From contig JAHBAO020000176.1 of assembly GCA_018500065.2 (NCBI GenBank), positions 1 to 6,989 on the forward strand: a stretch of 6,989 nucleotides of DNA, written 5' to 3'. Below are positions 1 to 5,450 of the stretch, piece by piece. This DNA is from Octadecabacter sp. (GTDB lineage Bacteria > Pseudomonadota > Alphaproteobacteria > Rhodobacterales > Rhodobacteraceae). Numbering within the stretch: position 1 is the first letter of the stretch; every line of letters begins with the position of its first letter. Below the pieces are notes generated by a model. The model did not search any database. It saw only the letters and a list, made by a program, of their open reading frames with translations, and was not told where the DNA came from. A program made the translations under genes and the position numbers.

Positions 1-1112
1 CACGCAGCAAGGGTTCCCAAGAACACCAGGATTGCACGGCTTGGATCCATTTCAACGGGCAAGCCAGTGACCGACACCAAGCCCGCGTATAGCCCAAGCG
101 AGACCAAGAAGCCTGGAACAAACCCGAACAAGGCGAGGATAATTGCTTCTTCAAACACAATTCCCAAGAAGAATGGTTGGCCATATCCCATCGCTTTGAA
201 CGTGGCGTATTCGCGCAGGTGGTCGGCGACGTCGGTGGACAGCACTTGATAAACGATGACCAATCCCACGAGAATTCCCATGAAAACACCGAACCCGAAG
301 ATAATTCCGGTTGGGCGTTCTGTTGCCATATATGCAAGATCGTTGGACGCGGACGCCCTCATGGTCTGGACACGCAGGTTAGTGCTTGGCAGCGCCTCAG
401 TTAGGCGAGCAACAACAGCATCTGTTGATACACCATCAACGGTCTGGATCAGGATGTGGTTGGGCGCACCGCTGGTGCGGTTTGGAAACACGCGTAAGAA
501 CGTTTGATCAGACACGACCGACATTCCGTCTGCCAAAAAACCACCCCCCACTGCCATCGTTCCGATTGCGGTTAAGGTCGTCCCGCTGGCCTCAAAACTG
601 AAATGCCCGCCGTCCTTCAGCTCTGCAATGACAGCAGCAGACATGCCGCGCGTGCCTTCGTCCAACAAGGCGGACCCTTCACGCGATAGCTTACTCAAGG
701 ATCCCGCGATGTCGGCGGCCGCGAAATACGGCTTGGCGACATCCATGCCAAAACTAAGCAACGAAACCGAAGACCCGTCTTCAAGCGTGAACGGCAAGTT
801 GCCAATGTAAAGGGGAGTGGCATCGCTGACACCCGCAACACCGAGGGCCTGAAACATTCGCGCGCGCGGGATATGACCGCCATCGGTCAGTGTATTCCCG
901 TCTTGTGACGACAAGATGATATCAGCATTCAGCATCGCATATGGTGCAACAGTTGAGCTGTTGAGCGCCCCCATTATCCCAAGCTGCATGAACACCAGAA
1001 GGTTGGCAAACGCCACACCAGCAACGGCCGCAAAGAACCGGCCACGGCTGTGGGTAAGTTGCAGCCAGCCGATGGGCAAGCGGCCAAACAAAAAGGTGAG
1101 CAAACGGCTCAT
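1..1112 (-). CDS. devC: DevC-type ABC exporter permease (3' end beyond window)
   Basis: This is the membrane subunit of a DevBCA/MacB-like ABC exporter, which in cyanobacteria moves glycolipids through a TolC-type outer-membrane channel; the substrate here is unknown. The frame is open from the ATG at 1112-1110 to the left edge, giving 370 residues. DevC proteins are about 385-390 residues, so only a short C-terminal piece is missing. A first membrane segment lies at about residues 25-47, followed by a large periplasmic region (about 50-262). Further hydrophobic segments lie at about 268-291 and 313-348, and another starts near 359. The stretch DVADHLREYATFKAMGY (294-310) is a recognisable DevC signature. 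The start codon overlaps the devB stop as ATGA, and no strong Shine-Dalgarno sequence precedes it, so translation is probably coupled to devB. The partner ATPase gene (devA) is expected just past the left edge. Assignment to the family is firm; the transported molecule is not known. Confidence 0.9.
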   Translation of the reverse strand, partial: MSRLLTFLFGRLPIGWLQLTHSRGRFFAAVAGVAFANLLVFMQLGIMGALNSSTVAPYAMLNADIILSSQDGNTLTDGGHIPRARMFQALGVAGVSDATPLYIGNLPFTLEDGSSVSLLSFGMDVAKPYFAAADIAGSLSKLSREGSALLDEGTRGMSAAVIAELKDGGHFSFEASGTTLTAIGTMAVGGGFLADGMSVVSDQTFLRVFPNRTSGAPNHILIQTVDGVSTDAVVARLTEALPSTNLRVQTMRASASNDLAYMATERPTGIIFGFGVFMGILVGLVIVYQVLSTDVADHLREYATFKAMGYGQPFFLGIVFEEAIILALFGFVPGFLVSLGLYAGLVSVTGLPVEMDPSRAILVFLGTLAA

Positions 1113-2329
1113 GGGGTGCGGCCAGCGTCGATCCGCACTACGGCCTCTAAGTTAGTGAAAGATGCCGCAACGGGTGAGGAATCGCTGTCTAGCGTCACGA
1201 TCACATCCACCACGCGCGCATCCGTGTTGGCCGCGGGATCGTCTGATGTGATGGATTGGCGCCCAATTTCAAGTCCGATCGCAGTGACCGTTCCAGTTAA
1301 ATCCTGTGCCAAAGCATCGGCACTCACGATCACGGGATCACCGATTGTGACCCGTCCGATCATGGTTTGATAAACCTCGGCCTCGACTGTCATCTGCGTC
1401 GTATCACCAAGGTCGATAATGCCGTCAGTCCCGGGGCGCTCGCCTGCGCGAACATTGATGTCTAGAACCTTGCCCCGTTCAGGCACATGCACATAGGCGC
1501 GGTCCAGATCTTGCTGCGCGCTCGCAAGTGTGGCGCGGGCGGCGTCCAGATTGGCCACGGCCACGGCGATGTCGGCCTGAACGATTTCGGATCCCGTTGC
1601 GTAGCGAGACAGCGTCGCCTGAGCGCGTTCAACATCACGTGCGGATTGTGTGGCGGTGGCAACGATCTGATCGAAAGCTGCGCGCGTGGTCACGCCGCGT
1701 TCAAACAATGCAGTGACACGTTCAAGCTCTGATTGGGCGACATCGGCGGTGGCTTGCGCGCGATCCAACGTTGCTTGCGCCTCGGCGCGGCTGGCGGTGT
1801 TGGAAGCGCGGGTCTGGGTCAGGCTGGCCGCGCTGACTCGCAATGCTGCTTGCGCCGATGTCACCGCGCTTTGAAGTTGCGGCAGGTTATCCAGAACGGC
1901 AAGAATGTCGCCTGCATCGACCTCATCGCCAATGGCGACCCGCAATTCTGCGATCCGCGCGTCCCCTGCACCCGACGGTGTAGCTACGCTAATGACATCG
2001 CCGCGCGGGATGATACGGCCTAACGCCACGACGTCCCCTTCGCTGATGACGGCAACCTGTTCCTGGGCGGCCACTTGTTGCATGGCCACGGCGATCGGCG
2101 TGTCGGTCCCTGCCCCCGGTTCCAATCCTGTCGCATTGAAGAACACCCGCAATCCTGGCGGTTGGAAATACATGCCAATGACTGCCCCTGCGAACAGCGT
2201 GAACATCAGCAATGGGATCAACAGCAAACGTGACCTGCCAACTGCTTTGGGGGCGTTTGCGGGTTCAGCTTTGGTCAAACCTGTGTCCTCCAATGGGAGG
2301 TCGTTGGGTGTCTTTTGTGACTGCGACAT
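1109..2329 (-). CDS. devB: DevB-type HlyD-family membrane fusion protein
   Basis: This is the periplasmic adaptor of the DevBCA exporter, linking the inner-membrane DevC/DevA transporter to an outer-membrane channel. From the ATG at 2329 it is 406 residues. A cytoplasmic N-terminus is followed by one membrane anchor (about 34-54). A biotinyl-lipoyl-like half-motif lies near residues 99-148 (VVALGRIIPRG ... VAIGDEVDAGDILAVLDN). A long Ala/Gln-rich coiled-coil hairpin spans about 149-278, and a beta-barrel region begins at about 282. The segment EIGRQSITSDDPAANTDARV (354-372) followed by NLEAVVRI near the end is typical of the DevB subgroup. An upstream in-frame GTG at 2389 would add 20 residues (LIFYEQRRPQRIKRN...), but these look like untranslated leader, so the ATG is preferred. 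AGGA lies 14 bases before that ATG, a long spacing, so the start is moderately sure. The gene follows the rplA terminator by about 175 bases and overlaps devC by 4 bases. Confidence 0.92.
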   Translation of the reverse strand: MSQSQKTPNDLPLEDTGLTKAEPANAPKAVGRSRLLLIPLLMFTLFAGAVIGMYFQPPGLRVFFNATGLEPGAGTDTPIAVAMQQVAAQEQVAVISEGDVVALGRIIPRGDVISVATPSGAGDARIAELRVAIGDEVDAGDILAVLDNLPQLQSAVTSAQAALRVSAASLTQTRASNTASRAEAQATLDRAQATADVAQSELERVTALFERGVTTRAAFDQIVATATQSARDVERAQATLSRYATGSEIVQADIAVAVANLDAARATLASAQQDLDRAYVHVPERGKVLDINVRAGERPGTDGIIDLGDTTQMTVEAEVYQTMIGRVTIGDPVIVSADALAQDLTGTVTAIGLEIGRQSITSDDPAANTDARVVDVIVTLDSDSSPVAASFTNLEAVVRIDAGRTP

Positions 2330-2428
2330 TGGTTCGGCTTTATTCCTTTTGATGCGCTGTGGTCTTCTTTGCTCGTAAAAAATCAACACGACATATTCGC
2401 ATTCACCACAGTTCCTAGTGTCCGCGCC

Positions 2429-2442
2429 TTGCGCTGGATCAA
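2429..2442 (-). promoter_or_regulatory. Possible FNR/Crp-family (FnrL-like) box upstream of devB
   Basis: On the minus strand this reads TTGATCCAGCGCAA. Against the FNR consensus TTGAT-N4-ATCAA the left half is perfect and the right half matches 3 of 5. It lies about 100 bases upstream of the chosen devB start and downstream of the rplA terminator, a sensible place for an oxygen-responsive control site of devBC. No convincing -10/-35 pair could be fixed around it, and a single 8-of-10 match can arise by chance. Confidence 0.3.
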
Positions 2443-2504
2443 CCTTCGAAGATCATGCCTGCCCTTTTTGGGAAAGATTTCGAACTGCCCCCTCCCAACG
2501 GTGT

Positions 2505-2537
2505 AAAACGAAAAAGGCGCCCCGATTGGGACGCCTT
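2505..2537 (-). terminator. Intrinsic terminator of the rplK-rplA transcript
   Basis: On the minus strand the stem AAGGCG pairs with CGCCTT; after one mismatch CCC pairs with GGG around a four-base loop. The hairpin occupies 2514-2537. The 3' side of the stem runs into a T-rich tract (TTTTTCGTTTT on the transcribed strand). It lies about 90 bases after the rplA stop and separates the ribosomal-protein operon from devB. Confidence 0.85.
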
Positions 2538-2561
2538 CATTATTTCTACCAACTGATCGGT

Positions 2562-2621
2562 GCAGGGCCACAATTGCGCTGCAATCGCTTACCCCTGCTG
2601 GGTGAAACCGCTAACGCGGTT
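2562..2621 (-). other. Structured 3' region after rplA (two hairpins)
   Basis: Directly after the rplA stop the transcript can form a perfect 6-bp hairpin (AACCGC/GCGGTT, 2606-2621). This is followed by a nested element in which GCAGGG (2593-2598 on the complement) pairs with CCCTGC (2562-2567), enclosing an inner ATTGC/GCAAT hairpin (2573-2585) with asymmetric internal loops. It could be 3' end-protecting structure. It could also be a remnant of an L10-type leader, since in related genomes rplJ usually follows rplA. No match to a known RNA family could be established by eye. Confidence 0.35.
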
Positions 2622-2627
2622 GTCCCC

Positions 2628-3326
2628 TTAGTTACCAGTCGCGTTATCGACGTTCAGTGTGACGCTCGGGCCCATTGTAGAAGTCAAAGAGATCTTCTTC
2701 ATGTAGGTACCTTTGGATCCAGCAGGCTTTGCCTTCTGAACAGCGCCAACGAATGCCAGAACGTTTTCTTCAAGCTTCGCAGCAGTGAAGGACGCCTTGC
2801 CAAGGCCGGCGTGAACCACACCAGCTTTTTCGACTTTGAACTGAACTTCGCCGCCTTTAGCAGCTTCAACAGCGTCTTTGACGTCCATTGTCACTGTCCC
2901 GATTTTCGGGTTGGGCATCAGGTTGCGTGGGCCAAGGACCTTACCAAGACGACCAACGATTGGCATCATGTCAGGTGTCGCGATGCAACGATCAAAGTCG
3001 ATCTTGCCGGACTGGACGATTTCCATCAGGTCTTCTGCGCCAACAATGTCAGCACCAGCCGCTTTGGCTTCGTCAGCTTTGTCGCCACGTGCGAAGACTG
3101 CGACGCGCATTGTTTTGCCTGTGCCGTTTGGCAGGGCAATCTTGCCGCGCACCATCTGGTCAGCGTGACGTGGGTCAACACCCAGAACAACTGCGATTTC
3201 GATTGTCTCGTCGAACTTCGCCTTGGCGTTGTCCTTCACGAGAGCCACGGCCTCAGCCACAGTTACATCAGATTTGCCAGCAAAAGCTTCGCGAGCGGCG
3301 GTTGTGCGTTTTCCGTACTTTGCCAT
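2628..3326 (-). CDS. rplA: 50S ribosomal protein L1
   Basis: L1 forms the mobile stalk of the large subunit that helps release deacylated tRNA from the E site. In bacteria it also represses its own rplK-rplA operon by binding a 23S-like site in the mRNA leader. The protein is 232 residues, close to the 234 of E. coli. The N-terminus (MAKYGKRTTAAREAF) and the L1 signature around GRLGKVLGPRNLMPNPKIG (residues 125-143) are intact, and the C-terminal domain is complete. The ATG is separated by one base from the rplK stop, and a GAGG Shine-Dalgarno (3336-3339) lies inside the last rplK codons at a good 9-base spacing. This indicates tight coupling with rplK. Downstream come a structured region and an intrinsic terminator, not rplJ. 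Confidence 0.98.
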   Translation of the reverse strand: MAKYGKRTTAAREAFAGKSDVTVAEAVALVKDNAKAKFDETIEIAVVLGVDPRHADQMVRGKIALPNGTGKTMRVAVFARGDKADEAKAAGADIVGAEDLMEIVQSGKIDFDRCIATPDMMPIVGRLGKVLGPRNLMPNPKIGTVTMDVKDAVEAAKGGEVQFKVEKAGVVHAGLGKASFTAAKLEENVLAFVGAVQKAKPAGSKGTYMKKISLTSTMGPSVTLNVDNATGN

Positions 3327-3327
3327 C

Positions 3328-3753
3328 TTACTTAACCTCGATGCCCATAGACCGAGCAGAGCCCAGAATGATTTTCATTGCGCCTTCGATGTCGTTTGCG
3401 TTGAGGTCCTTCATTTTGGCCTCTGCAATCTCACGAACCTGCTTGGTGGTCACAGTGCCAACAACTTCACGCGAAGGTGTTTTGGCGCCGGACTTAACCT
3501 TGGCGGCCTTCTTAAGGAAATAGGACGCAGGTGGCGTCTTGATGTCCATCGAGAAGGATTTGTCTTGGTAATATGTAATCACAGTCGGGCAAGGCGCACC
3601 TGGCTCGAGGTCAGCTGTCTTAGCGTTAAACGCCTTACAGAATTCCATGATATTGATACCACGTTGGCCCAATGCGGGACCGACGGGTGGGGATGGGTTG
3701 GCTTGGCCAGCTGCAACTTGCAGCTTCATAGTGCCAGCGATTTTTTTAGCCAT
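3328..3753 (-). CDS. rplK: 50S ribosomal protein L11
   Basis: L11 binds the GTPase-associated region of 23S rRNA and takes part in factor binding and in RelA activation. The protein is 141 residues, full length for the family. The proline-rich N-terminal segment NPSPPVGPALGQRGINIMEF (residues 19-38), the thiostrepton-region segment, is intact, and the C-terminal signature KIILGSARSMGIEVK is present. The start at 3753 is supported by a strong AAAGGAG (3761-3767 on the complement) with a 7-base spacer. It is the first gene of the rplK-rplA operon and is preceded by a long structured leader. nusG, the usual upstream neighbour, is not found here; the sequence beyond the leader is remnant mobile DNA. 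Confidence 0.98.
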   Translation of the reverse strand: MAKKIAGTMKLQVAAGQANPSPPVGPALGQRGINIMEFCKAFNAKTADLEPGAPCPTVITYYQDKSFSMDIKTPPASYFLKKAAKVKSGAKTPSREVVGTVTTKQVREIAEAKMKDLNANDIEGAMKIILGSARSMGIEVK

Positions 3754-3958
3754 TTGGCTTCTCCTTTTGTCCGGTCACAGAACGCGTTCCTGCAACCTAT
3801 GTGGATGTGGTCTGGTCCGGCGCACGCGTGCGACTCGCCTCCCACATGGAATGCCGGATGTCCGACAGGCCGCTCCTTTAACTTGGGGTGGGGATTCTTG
3901 CAAGGGCGGAGTCCGGCCGTTCGTCACTCGCCATTCGTTTGGCGCGAAATAGGTGACG
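3754..3958 (-). promoter_or_regulatory. rplK leader with probable L1-binding autoregulatory hairpin
   Basis: The 5' leader of rplK-rplA contains a structure that resembles the L1 site of 23S rRNA. On the minus strand ATGTGG (3842-3847) pairs with CCACAT (3805-3810). The 5' strand continues as GTGGGAGGC, the conserved L1-recognition string of 23S helices 76-78, and the opposite strand carries GCGCCGGACCAGACCAC, comparable to the GAGCCGACC...CCAC side of the rRNA site. A short GCAC/GTGC hairpin caps it. Further upstream a second stem-loop (CGTCAC/GTGACG, 3922-3958, with an inner CGCC/GGCG) can form. In E. coli, L1 binds such a leader and represses translation of both genes. A Shine-Dalgarno sequence follows close to rplK. 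No promoter could be placed confidently upstream. Confidence 0.7.
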
Positions 3959-4099
3959 CGAAAATCCGAAGTTTCACGGAGGTCCCGCACATCGAGGGTT
4001 CACCCGTACGTTTGTAGGCAAACGAGCGAGTCACAACCCGCACACAACCTGTACACACCGGGTGTCTAACGTCAGCACTCGCTGGACAGATTTGAGGAT

Positions 4100-4128
4100 T
4101 TGAAAGGATTTCTGGTTCATCTTATCGA
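4100..4128 (+). promoter_or_regulatory. Candidate sigma-70-type promoter in the gene-free stretch
   Basis: TTGAAA (4100-4105) and TATCGA (4123-4128) are separated by exactly 17 bases and point towards the type IV secretion remnants. The -10 lies so close to the AGGAG and ATG at 4131-4144 that both cannot work together for that start, so one of the two signals is probably chance. The rest of 3960-4220 shows no other recognisable gene; a short inverted repeat (ACACC/GGTGT near 4055) is the only other structure noticed. Confidence 0.25.
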
Positions 4129-4141
4129 TTAGGAGATCGTG

Positions 4142-4174
4142 ATGACCATAAACCTACGACCTGACCGACGGTGA
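4142..4174 (+). other. Orphan gene start, 10 codons, strong ribosome binding site
   Basis: AGGAG sits six bases before an ATG that opens only ten codons (MTINLRPDRR) before a TGA stop. The peptide resembles the first residues of some small ribbon-helix-helix antitoxins, but it is too short to identify. It may be the severed 5' end of a gene cut off at the junction with the virB10 remnant that follows. It is unlikely to make a functional product. Confidence 0.25.
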
Positions 4175-4221
4175 GTAACCGATCAAGGCCGCGAGCGCAT
4201 TGTGAATGGACCCAACACGGC

Positions 4222-4473
4222 AACATCGTGCGCGTGCTTGGAGTGAACCAATTCTGGACCTTGCGGATTGGCGATGAGGCGCAGCACCCGCTGTCGCCGC
4301 AAACAGCACCGATAATGAGACAGCCAGCGAAGTCCTTCAGGGGGGGGGCTGGGGGTCTAGAAGACGCGGTGAGGTCTGTAATCGCTGAGCAGGTCTAGAT
4401 CTCACCCACTATTCATATTGATCAAGGTGCATCCGTGACCGTCCTCGTCGACCGTGATGTGGTGATCTATTGA
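4222..4473 (+). pseudogene. virB10: virB10 (type IV secretion core protein), decayed C-terminal fragment
   Basis: VirB10 spans inner and outer membranes in the type IV secretion core complex. Only the last ~80 codons can be traced, and they switch frame. GVNQFWTLRIGDEA (from 4240) recalls the VirB10 stretch VDNRFWTRFGDA. It continues in the next frame as APAVAANSTDNETASEVLQG (4284-4343). At a run of nine G (4340-4348) it returns to the first frame as GGLEDAVRSVIAEQ. An in-frame TAG (4396-4398) follows, then ISPTIHIDQGASVTVLVDRD, the typical VirB10 ending (PTI-DQG---VLVARD), with the stop at 4471-4473. Removing one G from the run would restore the frame there. The 5' three quarters of the gene are absent. 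The stop overlaps the virB11 start (TTGA), as expected of an operon. Identification rests on remembered family motifs. Confidence 0.65.
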
Positions 4474-5212
4474 GCCAGCCGTCCCTGCCTACGTCATACC
4501 TAGAGCGATATCTCGAACCGTTTCAAGATTTGCTGCTGCGCGATGACATCGTTGAAATCGCAATCAACCCTGATGGAAAAGTCAGGATCGAAGCCGCAGG
4601 TGACGCGACAATGCGATATGAAGGTCAAACCGTTGACCGCGCCACGGCATTCAATATGGCGCAATCAATCGTCGGCGATACCAATGCCCGTGCGTCAGAG
4701 AAAAACCCGCCGGGGTCTGGCAAAGTTGAATATGCAGGTCGACCTCTGCACGTTCAGGTCGCGGCTCCACCTGCCATTGAACAGGGGGCTCCAGTTAAGA
4801 TCCGTCTCTTCGCCACCGCAGGCGTGAAAGGGTACAAACCATCATATCTATTTGGCAAGAGTCTCGCTGGATCACACAGACGTTCGAACGCACTTTTGCA
4901 AGCATCTTTGCGGATGCGCCCGGACCGGATCATCGTTGGAGAACTGCGCGGGGACGGAGCCTTGACCTATCTTGAAGCGATCAACACCGGAAATGGTGGG
5001 TCAGTCTCAACCACCCTGCGGACACTACTGAGCTGGCAATAGATCGATGAGCTATAATGGTCTTGCAATCGGGCATGCCGCTTACCTTCGCTGAGGTGCG
5101 GCAGTATATTCAGAAGTCGATCGATGTGATTGTGCAATTGAGAGGAAAAGACTGCGAACGTGGCCTTGTTGAAATTTACTTTCAAAAACCAATACAGGAG
5201 CGTGCAACCTGA
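4470..5212 (+). pseudogene. virB11: virB11 (type IV secretion ATPase), internally deleted and frameshifted
   Basis: VirB11 is the hexameric cytoplasmic ATPase that drives type IV secretion and pilus assembly, normally about 330 residues. The N-terminal domain is recognisable from a TTG start (YLERYLEPFQDLLLRDDIVEIAIN; later KIRLFATAGVKGYKPSYLFGKSLAG). At about 4871 it joins directly to SHRRSNALLQASLRMRPDRI, so roughly 100 residues including the Walker A loop are missing, although the frame is kept. The Asp/His-box region follows as IVGELRGDGALTYLEAINTG, with N where GHGG is usual. A one-base frameshift near 5015 ends the open frame at 5042. The remainder, ADTTELAIDR, a TGA at 5048-5050, then AIMVLQSGMPLTFAEVRQY and SIDVIVQL, runs in the next frame to the TGA at 5210-5212. 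Without Walker A it cannot be an active ATPase. Confidence 0.88.
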
Positions 5213-5215
5213 ATC

Positions 5216-5450
5216 ATGGGTTTTCTTGAAACCACCCTTGTAGTTTTGCGTTTTGCTTGGCTGGGATCAAAGTATGCTTTGGGCACAAGAAACCTTGCAT
5301 TGCCTGACGGGGAACTGGGCGTTTCCAATTGGGTATGTCGTCGTATTGAGTGCCCTAGGCATAATGCCTTCGCTTGTGGCGAGCCCTCGCTGGGGTGTCA
5401 TGTTATTTATTGTGGCAGGCGCGGCACCAACAGCGAGCGGCGGCTGGAAA
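5216..5450 (+). pseudogene. virB2: virB2/trbC-like pilin gene, frameshifted remnant
   Basis: An ATG three bases after the virB11 remnant opens a signal-peptide-like sequence (MGFLETTLVVLRFAWLGSKYAL). One extra G in the GGG at 5281-5283 shifts the frame. Without it the reading is ...YALA followed by QETLHCLTGNWAF, which gives an AxA signal-peptidase site. The next frame continues with two hydrophobic segments, GYVVVLSALGIMPSLVA and WGVMLFIVAGAA, the layout of a VirB2/TrbC pilin. Its place after virB11 matches conjugation operons of the trb type, where the ATPase gene precedes the pilin gene. Its 3' part runs into the end of the RTX/Hint gene near 5450, where the resemblance stops. The pilin family is inferred from layout and context and is less sure than virB11. 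Confidence 0.5.

Noticed and set aside
2383..2571. 62-codon minus-strand open frame between rplA and devB
   Set aside because: It runs through the intrinsic terminator and the putative FNR box and has no recognisable protein features.
2418..3335. 305-codon plus-strand open frame across rplA
   Set aside because: It is antisense to a fully conserved L1 gene, has no family resemblance and is Cys/His-rich in a way typical of shadow frames.
3775..3990. 71-codon minus-strand open frame (MRDLRETSDF...) upstream of rplK
   Set aside because: It lies over the structured rplK leader; the translation is Arg/Pro-rich with no domain, and the RNA structure explains the sequence better.
4340..4348. G run as a phase-variation switch for virB10
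   Set aside because: A second frameshift, a nonsense codon and the missing 5' part mean slippage could not restore a functional gene.
4470..5042. Treating the 190-codon frame as a complete small ATPase
   Set aside because: It lacks Walker A, and its proper C-terminal sequence continues out of frame downstream, so it is a damaged virB11.
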